This document shows, piece after piece, positions 1 through 26,245 of a stretch of 64,000 nt of DNA (position 1 is the stretch's first letter; each line of letters opens with the position of its first letter). This stretch comes from Promerops cafer. Lineage: Eukaryota; Chordata; Aves; Passeriformes; Nectariniidae. The notes under the pieces were generated by a model. It had not been told where the DNA came from and did no database searches. It saw only the letters and a list, made by a program, of their open reading frames with translations. Location of the stretch: assembly GCA_013398275.1 (NCBI GenBank), contig VZSE01014957.1:85082-149081 (forward strand), given 5' to 3'. The position numbers and the translations under genes are program-made.

Positions 1-586
1 GGGGGGGTGGTGTTTTTGGGGTTTTATTGCTTTCCCTTTTCCAGGAGTTTCAGAGCCATTTTGGAGTGTGGAGCTCTGCTTTCAGCTCTGCCCTGAAGTT
101 TATTCCAACTCCTAGCTGCCAGTTGCACTTAAAAGACCATAAAGTATCAGAGCAGAACTAAAGCATGTTGCCCTGCACCCAGCCCTGCAGATCCCTCTCT
201 TTTGGGCTGAGTTTTGAGAGGATTTCATGGGGTTTGTAGCTGACTCTGAGCTCCCCATAAAAGGCTGGAAAGCAGCCAGGGCTGGTTAAAGCCTTTGTGC
301 TCTCCATGAGAGGTAAAGGCAGCAAAGCCCACAGGCTTCTGGATTTCAGGATTTTACTTCAACAGAAAACATTTAAACGATGGAGAGTTTTATTTTTCCC
401 ATTATTTTCACCTCTGGAGGTGCTGATTCAGAAGTGTACATGTGATTTCCACTGACATTTTTGAAAAGTTACATCTGAGAGGAAAAAAAACCTGAGGGTT
501 TCTTTTCATACATAGCAGGAATGGAGACTGGAAATTCAGTTGTATTTTTCCCCACTGTAACAGGCTTTTTTAAAATTTCTTTTTAG
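1..586 (+). other. 3' part of an SLC6A1 intron
   Basis: This is the end of the intron that precedes the first visible coding exon. It ends in a T-rich tract and the acceptor AG at 585-586. The first bases are a G/T-rich run. I see no gene or recognisable repeat in it. Confidence 0.8.
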
Positions 587-16282
<15,696 letters not shown>

Positions 16283-16401
16283 ACTCCTCTCTCGTCCAAG
16301 TACCGCTCCTCCTCCAGAAAAACAAAAAAATATGGTTGAATATGACCACAAATTCACGTCTGAGAATATAATTACCTACCTCTAGTGGCAAAAAAAAAAA
16401 A

Positions 16402-16457
16402 NNNNNNNNNNNNNNNNNNNNNNNNNNNNNNNNNNNNNNNNNNNNNNNNNNNNNNNN
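16402..16457. other. Assembly gap (56 N) within a poly-A tract
   Basis: The unknown bases are flanked by A-rich runs (16391-16401 and 16458 onward). The true length of the A tract is unknown. It falls about 120 bases after the SLC6A1 stop codon, so it does not affect the protein. Confidence 0.99.
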
Positions 16458-17590
16458 AAAGAAAAAAAAAGCAACAAGGTCATCTCCACTCCGAGGGAAT
16501 CGCCATGGGTTCGATCCAGCTGTCGCGAGCTCAGATGTTTGACAGTGTTTTTGTGTTCTCCGGCAATCCACAGACTGTTAATGTTTTTATCCTTTCACAA
16601 TGATAGTTGCATACCTTGGAATTTGTAAATTGATGTGCCAAGACCTTTTTAATCTACCTTTTAGCACGACTATTTGAAGTTTTGTGCTGCTGATTTTTAG
16701 TAGTTGATCACTATTTCTTACCGCTGAATCCCAAGACTGTTATTTCTGACTTTGCAGGAGTAAAATTAAGTTTGGAGTTGTTTTGTACAAAAAGAATGGA
16801 GTATTTTGTAAACAAGTGACTTCCAGTGCAAAAGTCTGCCCTTAAAATTTGTTCCAGCTGAGGCCATTTGAGCGGGGGAAGAGACTCTTCCTTAAATTAA
16901 CAGCAGGCACAGCCTTTATAAACATTCCTAGTGCAAAAATTGAGTTGTTTGTGGCAGAGCAGCCTAGGCCAAACACAATGGCTGTGCTCAGCCTTTCAGG
17001 GTGACTTTTAAACAAGGTCATAAATTTCTTTAAAAGTACCTATCTTGCTGCTTATAAAAAGAAGGTATCTTTGTTAGAGGCATAAATACGACTTTTAACT
17101 TTTTTAGCAAAGTAATAGCCAAGAGCTCTTAAAGATTCCCAGGAGTAAAATACAAAGTATTTTCCATTCAAGCTCAGACTCCCTGAGCTTTTATCATGCT
17201 GTTATCACTCTACTATGATTGCATTGCCACCAAAACAGAAACCAAAACAACGGCTTAAAGATCGAAGCTTCTCCTTGTAAGTTCCAATCTAGGGCTCGAT
17301 TGAACCTGCTAGAGAACTTGACCAGTTCCCAATCACAAACTCCGCATGGTCAGCACTTTGAGAGCAGTGGGATTTCCATTTCCAGGGGCTGGGTGGTGCT
17401 GGGGGCACGAGGGAGAGCTCTTTGATCCCGATGCCATCCCGCTCTGGGCTCTGTCCTGCGTTTGCCACGCGGCCAGAGAGCCCGGCCAGCCCCTGGAAGT
17501 TTTCCCTGCGTGGGGAATGCAGCGGGAGCCCCGGCTGGCATTTCTCGTTTGGCAGCTATAAGACAGGCACGGAGGCTTTTATTGGGAGGG

Positions 17591-18080
17591 TGATGTTTGA
17601 TTGTAAATGACTGTGACAGAACTGTGCAATGAAAACATGCTTTTCAGCAAACTTTTTTGTGCACCGTACGATGTTAGATAGCACAATTTATGTAGAACTA
17701 CTACGTGGAAAAACAAAAAAAAAAACATGTTACCTGTGAATGTTGGGTTTTTCGTTGTTCTCGTCTGAAGGTGACAAACATGTTCTTGCAATAAGGTATT
17801 ATTCTCAGAATGTCAAGCACATTATGTAGAAATAATATATATATATAATACACATGTATTTCAAACTACATCCTAAACTCTCAGAGTATGTTGGGTAGGT
17901 TCTAAACTGTTTCATACCTAGGTCAAATGTAAAATACTACGAGATCTAAGCTCCATCCTAAACGGCCATAGCTGAGATGCAAACGTCCTGTAAGTCTTTG
18001 GGATTTAGAGGAACCCCTACATCCTACACAGACATCACACATGATACATCATACTTGTGAATTTCATTAGACTAAGGATA
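17591..18080 (+). repeat. 3' UTR tandem duplication, copy A
   Basis: This segment aligns collinearly with 18151-18650 at an offset of 554-571 bases. Shared blocks in order: ATGTTTGATTGTAAA (17593 / 18153), TGTAGAACTACT (17691 / 18246), TGCAATAAGG (17787 / 18341), CAAATGTAAAATA (17924 / 18483), TAAACGG (17959 / 18527), GTAAGT (17990 / 18560) and TTTAGAGGA (18004 / 18575). TA-rich runs lie at matching places. The steady order and offset indicate a tandem duplication, now considerably diverged. Confidence 0.8.
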
Positions 18081-18150
18081 AAAACTCCAACTTTCTCTTT
18101 ATTGTTTAATGTAACCGAGTCCCATGTTGTTCTAAGAAAAATGCAGTATT

Positions 18151-18650
18151 TAATGTTTGATTGTAAACAATTATGACAGATGTTTGACAGACCTGCTCTT
18201 TAGCAAAAAGCTGTACAAACGTTATCACATAGCACAAACTAGTGTTGTAGAACTACTGTGTGTAAACTGTGAATAGCTGTATCTTTTTTGTAGTACTTGC
18301 CCTGAAAAAGAAAGATTATTGTATGATCATATATGCTTTTTGCAATAAGGAAATATCCAACACCAAGCAAATCTATCTCTATATAAAAATATATATGTAA
18401 TATATACATATTCAAAAATATATACAGAGCCTGTTTAAAAGAGTACAGTATTATTTAGTAAATTGCAACCTGTTCTATGGACCAAATGTAAAATATTTAT
18501 AAATTAAGATGCATTTTAAATGTCTATAAACGGTGTCATAATTAAAGCACGATTGTTATGTAAGTTTCCAAGAGTTTAGAGGAAAAAGAATAAAGGTTAT
18601 ATTATACATTAAATTCAGAATTTTGCTGTCTTTCATTGGACAAACCCAAT
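18151..18650 (+). repeat. 3' UTR tandem duplication, copy B, with the poly(A) signal
   Basis: This is the second copy of the duplicated 3' UTR segment. The AATAAA signal (18589-18594) lies in it; the matching part of copy A reads GAGGAACC and lacks the signal. The last weak match (TTCATTRGAC) falls just after the predicted cleavage site, so the duplicated unit may extend past the end of the transcript. Confidence 0.75.
18589..18594 (+). terminator. Polyadenylation signal AATAAA of SLC6A1
   Basis: A canonical AATAAA is followed about 25 bases later by a T/G-rich stretch. An ATTAAA at 18541-18546 could serve as a second, weaker signal. No other canonical AATAAA is evident in the 3' UTR outside the gap. 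Confidence 0.75.
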
Positions 18651-20663
18651 CTGTGCTATTTTCAAGTTCCAAATGTGTCATCTATATAAAAATATCCTTT
18701 AAATACCAAAACGCTGTATCCCACTTGTGATGTGTATAATTAATCCATGCTATTCCTACGATGTAATTAGTATGTGCATACATTATACAGGGAGCTTAAG
18801 AGGTGACAGTTAATAGCCCTTCCTGGCATCCTGCTGCTTTAATTCTCCTGCGGGAAGATGGCAGAGCGAGCTCTGGGAGAAGGAAAAAAATGGATTTTGG
18901 AATGTTTTGGATGGTTCCTCGGGTGCACTTCTGCTGCTGCTGTGAGCTGCAGCACCTCCCTGATTTTGGAGACATCCCAAAGCTGGATACTCCCCATGCA
19001 GATGATGCATGGCTCCAAAAGCTCCGTGCTCCTGTCTCAGCTGCCCTGGCAGGGCGGGAAGATGCGGAGAAGACGCGGAGAAGAAGTCGCGGCACAGCTG
19101 CAACGCCGCTCCTGGGCTCGGGATTTAATTATCTGCCTGCAAAATTGGAGCAGGACTTCACGCTGGGGAAGAGCCTAAGCAATTTAGAGGACCTGATTAG
19201 AATGGAAAACGCTCCCGAGAGAGGCGTCTGGAATCACAGACTTCAACTGCCAAGTGCTGACCTTCGGGAGGAGCGCACAGCGAGGGCGCGGCAGGGAGGG
19301 GAGGTCCTGGATTGTTCTGGAAAAGGAGAAGCAGCAATTTTGGGAATACAGAGGGAAATGAAGGGGAAATGGGAAAGGAAGAGGCTGAGGGCTGTCATTG
19401 CTGGCTGGGGGTGGTGGGAGGGCAGCGGGGCAGCAGGGGCTGAGGAGCAGGAGGCTACTTGGAGGATATTGCGTTAGTGCTGTGATATTTCCATGTTCTC
19501 CTGGAGGAGTTTGCTCTTGCCGTGCTGCAGAAATCCCAACAGCAATTCAACAAGAAAAATGCAAATAAGGTCACTTCTCCCCTGCAGGACTGCAGGATGC
19601 CCTGGGAGAAATCCATGTCCTTGCTCGTCAGGAGTATTAGTTCAGCTACATGTGCTTTTATTCTAAAATAACACTGTGTTGCTTTTGGGGGTTTTTTGTT
19701 TGTTTTAAGCCTGATTATTTCTGTTTTGTTCTGCTCAGGCCACAACAGCATTACAATTAACTATTAGAACTGCTCAGCCCCCACTGCTGGCTGGATTTTG
19801 GGGACTGGAACCCAAAGGCAGGGTCGATCCCATGGCACAGGGCAGCAGCTCCTGCTGCCAACACCCCTCCGCTGGCACTGCCCAGCAGGCAGCAGCAAAA
19901 ACGGGCTGCAGTAAAGCGTTTGGACATCCACCTTTCCCTCCAGGATGGATTGGCTCCACTCCCAGGAAGAGGAGCCTGGGAGATGTTGCACAGCACCGAC
20001 AGACACCCATGGACAGACACGGCACGGGAGCGGCAGCGCCAAATCCTCCCTGCCGGCAGCCTGAACGGATCAGCTCCGAGCTGCAGCAGCTGCCAGCCCC
20101 TGCTTGACTCTGCCAAAGCACCACAATTGCCCACTTTCACTGCTCAGGAAGGAAGGCACCAGCCTTTACACCCTAAAGGCTCTTTCTGCTCCCCCCTCAC
20201 TCTTCTTTGCCAGTTTCTTGCCCTGCTCGGGGTGTTCAAATAAACCAGATAAATGTAAGGTGGGAGGAAGGGATTTACCCACATACAATTCTTTTTCTGC
20301 AATCTAAATTACTTCCTTTCTTCTTCCTGTGAACTTAAAAAGTGAAAAAGAAAATTTAAAAAAATATTAAAGCAGAAATGGGACAAAGTGAAACAAAATA
20401 TTCATCCCTCCACGGAGCTTGGTATTCTTAAGAAGCTGGTCCAAGTATTGCCACTTCTCATTCCTGCCTTTACAGTTTGAGGCCAGTCAATAATTACATC
20501 ACTCTTTCCTGCTGACAATCGATGGAGGATGGGCAGATTTTCTCTGTTTTCACAAAAATCCTGTTAACTTTTAGAGTTGTATTGTTGTGGCTTGTTCTTC
20601 CTTCTGACCACACACTACACCGGCACTTTCATTCAGAATTTGTCATTGTTTTTAAAATGTATG
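18616..20663. other. Intergenic region with a CpG-containing patch
   Basis: This is unique-looking sequence after the gene. A GC-richer patch at about 18990-19330 has clustered CpG and carries the longest open frame in the window (18803-19477, 224 codons, plus strand), which shows no recognisable domain or splice structure. I do not call it a gene. The rest has no identifiable feature. Confidence 0.6.
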
Positions 20664-20923
20664 GATTGGTGGGAGAGAATTTTTTAGCCTATTTACAAGA
20701 TCCTGGAGTGACAGGACACAGGGAATGGCTTTACACTGACAGAGGGCAGGATTAGGTGGGATATTGGGAAAGAATTCCACCCCTGCCCAGAGAAGCTGTG
20801 GTTGCCCCTGGATTGCTGGAAGTGTCCAAAGCCAGGTTGGGGCTTGGGACAGTGGAAGGTGGGATGATCTTTAAGGTCCTTTCCAACCCAAACCATCCTG
20901 TGATTCCACAATTCCATGATTTT
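20664..20923 (+). mobile_element. CR1 LINE, 3' fragment
   Basis: The segment matches the avian CR1 3' region: the GTGACAGGACA block, the GGATGTGTCCAAGGCCAGG-type block in diverged form, then TCCTTTCCAACCC and a tail of ATTCYRTG-type octamers ending about 20923. It is truncated at the 5' end, as CR1 copies usually are, and encodes nothing. Confidence 0.85.
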
Positions 20924-22589
20924 GCAGCTTCATACCTGATCACTTTTCCCCCCAGCTTCGTGAAGGGTCTCACATTCAGCTCAGTGGCAAATCCTGAGCA
21001 ATTATTTTGGAATCTCAAGCAGGCTGAAGTAATCCTGTGAGTTATTCGTGAGTCATAAGTACATGCTGGTGCTAAATGTGTCCAGCAGTGCCTGAGAGAA
21101 GGACAGGACGGATCAGGCATTGTCACCAGGACAAAAATTAATGTGCTTTGCCAGCAATGGTGCTTCAGTCAGCCTGCAAGAGCTGCCTGCCGTGCCTTTG
21201 GGGATCAGCAGCTGAGAGGTGGCTACAAACAAAGCATCAGAGGGTAGAAAACAGCCAAAATGTACATGTGCAGTTGGAGTCTGGAGTTTCCCCTGCACTA
21301 TACCAAACTGGAAACCCACTTAGTGCTGGAAGGGGAATAAAACTGCAAGGAACGAGTTGCTGCCTTATTCCCTTACATCATGCAGTTCCTGTTCCTTATA
21401 ATTATTCTAAAGCAACCTGGGAAAGTCTAAAAATGTTTAACATAAAAAAAGAAGCCTCGGAGGCTCGGTTTAGTCTAGGAAAAGATTTTCCAGACCCCAC
21501 TGGCACTATCATTTACCAGCCACACCTTGTGCAGACACAGAGCTGCAGTGGCATCCCAGTGCTCCCAGTGGATGGAAAGCCACCAAAAATGAACTACAGC
21601 TCCTGCAGGGCAGTGACCCTGGTAAAACCCTAACCAGACCCCACAAACAGCAGCTCCCCCAGCCCTGGCTGTGCCTGAAGAGATGCTGATCCCAAAACCC
21701 AGGGCTGATTCCCAAAAATCAGCTGCAGCTCCTGCTGCCAGGGCTCAACCCCTGGGCAGGTCCCACAGGGCTCCTCCAAAGCTCCACGGGCAAAAATTCT
21801 GTCCCAACACACTCCAGTGCTGGAGCAGGAAGCCACTAAACATCACCTGGTGGACATAAAGCTGTTTGGTCCTGCAGGAATGGCACCAGCTTCCCTGAGG
21901 AGCGCTTTGATAAGTAAAACAATAAACCTCTCTCTGAATATAAGCCAGAGCGTCAGGTTGGGTTAGGGAATTATTTCTAGGTCATTTCAGTTCACTGCAC
22001 TGCACTGCAAACTCTTCACTGAGTGAATGACCAAAACAATTAATCAAAACACTGGGGAGAAACACCAACTCACACTGCAGGCAACAAACTTTGCCTAAGA
22101 GCGGCAGAGCTCAGCGCTTTTTAACCTGCTTTTTCCCAGCTGTCACACAGCAGCAGCACCACATGACCTTTGCTGCTGATTTTCTCCAGATCCAACCTCA
22201 CTCTGAGGGGCTGAGGGTGACCTTTCCCAGCCTGGTTCCTCCTGTTTTGAGCACCCTGTATCGTGACAGAACTTGCCTGTCAGGATCTGCTTCAAACCTA
22301 CAAATTTAGACTTGGGTGTGCATTAAAAACCCTTCTGCCTCACTCCTCCCGTGGAACTGAGGGGAAATGAGTTCCAGGCCACTTCCCAGTGCGGGCACTG
22401 AGCTCCCAACAGCTGCTCCCAGCCATCCAGCAGGTCCTCCAGCCCAGCTGGGATAAGAAGATGCAAGCTGGGGACCAGCCAGAGAAGGGATATTTGTTCT
22501 TGCCCAACTCGATCATCACTGTTCTAACTTTTTGTGGAGAAATTCCTCCTGGTATCCCACCTGGCACAACCTGAGGCCATTCCCTCTCC
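20924..22589. other. Intergenic region, nothing recognised
   Basis: No gene or definite repeat is seen. Some GC-rich pyrimidine-rich stretches near 22330-22580 may be an older part of the CR1 fragment that follows. Confidence 0.6.
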
Positions 22590-22740
22590 TCCTGGAACCC
22601 CCCCTGGCTGTCCCCTCCTGTCAGGGAGTTGTGCAGAGCCACAAGGTCCCCCCTGAGCCTCCTTTGCTCCAGGCTGAGCCCCTTTCCCAGCTCCCTCAGC
22701 CCCTCACAGGACTTGCTCTCATTATGTGCTCTCTTTACAC
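22590..22740 (-). mobile_element. CR1 LINE fragment, minus strand
   Basis: The plus-strand sequence CCCCTGAGCCTCCTTTGCTCC with the following CAGGCTGAGCCCC and CAGCTCCCTCAGCCCCTC blocks is the reverse complement of the CR1 section that precedes the tail. Its boundaries are approximate and the 3' tail is not present. Confidence 0.75.
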
Positions 22741-24839
22741 ACTATTCTATGGGACTGCTCTTGGGGTTTTGAGGGGAAAAAGATACATAGATTTGAATGT
22801 ATGCACTTAAATAATAAAATGCCAGCTTATAAGCAAATGGCACAATAAATCAAGGAACCAATCCACTGCCTTTTGCTGGTAGAAAAGGGGAATTTTGCTC
22901 AGCTCCATCGCTCAAAGACATTCAAGTGTCAGCATGAAACAGTGTGTGTGTCACTTTTAAGCTTCTCACTTTCACAGAAAACTTGCCCAAATATGTTCAG
23001 AAAAGTTTTTTTCTTTGTTCTTTACATGCTCTGTGTTACTTACCATTCAGTATTTAATGATCTGTTGTAGGTTTGGCTCATCTTTTTCCTTTGTAAGCTA
23101 TTCCTCTCCAGGGGTTTCTGGCATGATTGTTTCGTACTTCCACATTCTGCTTTGATTTTTCTTTATCTCATGAACCTTGATTCTCCAAGATTATGAAACT
23201 GGGACTCGTGGATGGGGGGTTATTTTTATTTACTCCTGGCTTTTCAGGAAACGTTTCATTCCAAATTCTCCAAGATAAGTCACTGCTGTAGGAGCAGCCT
23301 CATTAGCAGCTTTCATTAGCACAAAAATGCAAATAAGAGAACAGCACCACCACACCGCTGTCCAAGTTTTGGAAATCCCCATTTTTCCCAAGGAGCACTC
23401 CCTGCTCCAACCTTTTAATTGTCTCTTTCTTTAGCATTTTACCTCTCCTGCAAAGGGCACTTTTCCCTCTCCACCCCTGCACAGATTTCCCCTGGCAAAG
23501 GAGGGGGCTGGAAATATCCCATTCCCATTCCCCTTCCCCTTCCCATTCCCTCTGGGTGATCCCAGCTGCCAGGATCCATGCCAGGGCACGTGTGCCAGCA
23601 TCTCCTGGGGCCTGGAGCCAGCACAGGGAGGCAGGGAGCAGGCCAGAGCCCATGGTACATTAACCAGGAAAGTTTGGGAGTGTAAAACTCACTGGGCTGT
23701 CAGAACGATGTTCCCGCGCCGCTCTGCGCAGCCCAGCTTTTTGTCAGGGCAAGTACAAATGCCACAACTGCCTAAGCCTTCAAACCAGCCAGGGACATTC
23801 TTTTAGGGACTGATGGGAGGGAGAGGAGGCAAAAGAGGAGGAGAATTCATGTCCCTTGAAGTCCCTGGTGAGTCCATGTGCTAAGAGCCAGTGGCCTGCA
23901 GCCTGTGGCTCCTCTCCTGCATCCCAGGGACGAGCAGACCCAGCTCAGACAGAGTGGACAACACTCCCCATTTAAACTCACCCCATCCACACCTCCTGGC
24001 CAGACACTGCCCTCCCAGTGCCCTGGGAACATCCTGATGGGTTTTAAAGGGTGGCAAATTGCAGGTTGTATGGTTACATCAGAGCTCTGTCAGTTGTATT
24101 TTAACTTCGCCACCACTTTGACAACTTGTCATTGTCTTTATCTGCTCATGGACTTATTTCCTTGACTTATTTCCTTATTTCCTCATTTCCCACTGCCAGG
24201 GGTCTCGGCTAAGCCAAGCTGTCATTCCTTCAACACTGCACAAACACAAAGCCACAAGCAGGACTTGGCTTTCGAGGGCTTGGTTTTACCTTGGCTTTTG
24301 AGGCAGGGCAAAAGGTTCCTTCAGCAAGCTCTGTTTATCTGTGAATAACAAACCCAAATTCTGCAGTGACCATGCGCTCCCATGGCAGGGGGACAGCCCA
24401 GTCTGGGTGAGGACAGGTTCAGGTGACATTCCCACCAGCTGCATGCTACTGGACAAGGAAAGAGAAGCCTCAACACAGAAAGTGCTCAGCATCTCTTAAA
24501 AAATAAACCCCACCATGTCCAGCTTCCAGTTCTGTTTTCACAGGGATCTTCCCCAGAACTTTGAATCTTCTTGTTTCAGGCAAGAAATCATCTTCACACA
24601 CATCCCTCCATGAAATCTTGTTAAATCCACAGGATTTATGCCACCTGTATGTGGCAAATATTCAATATTACTGCACATCTCCCACATTCAAGGGAATGTC
24701 CTTTCCAGAGACATCACTGGTGGCTGTGATGATTCAAATTAACTCCTTTTTCCTTCCATCACTCTGAAAGGAGCATCAGGTTTTTCTGCAAAAGCAGCTA
24801 TTTACCCACTCAAACTGCCTAGCAGACTTTAGCAAAAAG
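22741..24839. other. Intergenic region, nothing recognised
   Basis: Mixed-composition sequence with a pyrimidine-rich run of CCCATT/CCCCTT units near 23518-23550. I see no gene or mobile element. Confidence 0.6.
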
Positions 24840-24843
24840 GCAC

Positions 24844-25289
24844 TGATGCCTTAGGATTTTAGCTTTTATATTTTCCATATATTTGCAGTCCTGCAGTTCT
24901 TTAGTGTGTAACTCCAAACTCCATACCCAGTGTCAGCTGCTGCTTCCCCACTTTGGGCAGACACAGCAATTCCTCTCCAGGCCTGGCAGTCAAGGACACC
25001 TCACTGCCTCAGGCCCCAGAGATGGAAACAAAAGTGAATTTGGGGGGAGCAAACTTGGGGTAAATTACTTCATTACCTGAGGCTGTAATTGGGAAATTAA
25101 CCCCCAATATACAAATGGACCAAATTCATAAAAGTGTGAAAACCCGTGACCCATTGCCCGGTTTTGGGTGTAGCCCCTGGGGGGCTTCATCTGCCCAAAA
25201 TGTACCTAAAGGCCCTTCAATAAATAAAACTGCTTTTATTCCCTTAATTCTGTCTGGCCTCTGTATTTAGGTAGCCCAAAAAGGCATCA
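24844..25289 (+). mobile_element. Solo LTR, copy 2 of the family
   Basis: This 446-base element has perfect inverted termini TGATGCC / GGCATCA and a perfect 4-base target duplication GCAC (24840-24843 and 25290-25293). It is closely similar to copy 1 along its length apart from the shorter U3. A TATA-like CATAAAAG precedes AATAAA at 25219-25224. No internal retroviral sequence is present. It is oriented like SLC6A1. Confidence 0.9.
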
Positions 25290-25293
25290 GCAC

Positions 25294-26095
25294 CAACACC
25301 TGGCCCCTAAATTCAGTAATGAATTGTGACTCTGCAGCCTGATTATTTTACACACAACATGCAAAATAAAACTGCTTTAGGAACTGCTGGGCTGATTTTT
25401 AACCTGGAGGCTCCTGCTGGACTTAGGGGGCTGCAATGAGCTGATTTAAGAGTAATAAGCATTTCCTAATGGCACATTAATGAGACAGATCTTTGGGATT
25501 CTGTTTCCTAAGGCTCTCCAGACCCACATTTGCCACAGAAGGCAAAGCAGCAATGCCAAAAACTCAGGGAGAAGCATGGCTGTGTTTATGGGATGAGGTT
25601 CTCAACACCTTTCCCACCACGGGTGGAAAAGTTTGGGTCTGGCCTTTGAAAAAAAGAACAAAGAAATGACCTGTTTTCCTTCTCCCAGGGCTGAGAACAT
25701 CCCCCAGGGCAGCTCGATGGAAATTGTAATTATTCCAGAGCTAAGAATGGCAGCATTTATGATTAAAAATGAAAGCCAGTTTGATGCAGAAGAATGGGTA
25801 TTAGATCACTTTGTACTTCTCACTAATTATTACATCATGAATGGCTGATTTTATTTTTTAAAGGAGTCAAAACTACAAAGATTTCCTTATGCAAATATTT
25901 CCTAACACTTTAGAAATTAATTAGAACAAAAATATGTTGAATAAATTGTTGCAGATGACATACTTTTTTAAAGATTTATTCATGGCTAAAAAGAACCTTT
26001 ACTTTCTTTTCCCTTGAAGAATCACAGATAAACATGGTTTTGATACACGTCCTCATTTCAAAATTAAAAATTACTTCCATAAAATCAAATTGTTC
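25294..26095. other. Intergenic AT-rich sequence
   Basis: AT-rich and apparently unique. I see no gene, although a 71-codon frame occurs by chance at 25633-25848. Confidence 0.6.
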
Positions 26096-26245
26096 AGGTA
26101 TTTGTTAGAATGGGCTGCCCTGGGAGGTGGTGGAGTCACCATCCCTGGAAGTGTAAAAAAATTAAGTATATGTGGCACTTTGCATCATGGTGGTGTTGGT
26201 TTGAAGGTACCTGGAGATCTTTTTCAACCTTAATGATTTTCTGGT
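26096..26245 (+). mobile_element. CR1 LINE, short 3' fragment
   Basis: It contains the CR1 3' blocks GGGCTGCCCTGGGAGGTGGTGG with a following GAGTCACCATCCCTGGA, then TGGCACTTTGCATCATGGT and GAGATCTTTTTCAACCTTAATG. It differs in subfamily from the copies at 20664 and 32334 and is heavily truncated. Confidence 0.85.

Larger units (their letters stand above)
16283..18615 (+). other. SLC6A1: SLC6A1 3' untranslated region
   Basis: This 3' UTR of about 2.3 kb runs from the stop codon to a predicted cleavage site 10-25 bases after AATAAA at 18589-18594. A T/G-rich downstream element follows. It is AT-rich with many TA runs. A seed-type match for the miR-25/32/92 family (GTGCAAT, 17624-17630) is visible. 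It is interrupted by an assembly gap at 16402-16457 and contains an internal tandem duplication. The 3' limit is inferred from the signal, not from transcript data. Confidence 0.75.

Noticed and set aside
18803..19477. 224-codon open frame as a new gene
   Set aside because: It has no recognisable domain, low-complexity Arg/Glu/Ala-rich ends and competing frames on the opposite strand. Kept only as a composition note.
23518..23550. Telomere-like or G-quadruplex array in the CCCATT/CCCCTT run
   Set aside because: The units are irregular and few; ordinary pyrimidine-rich sequence explains it.
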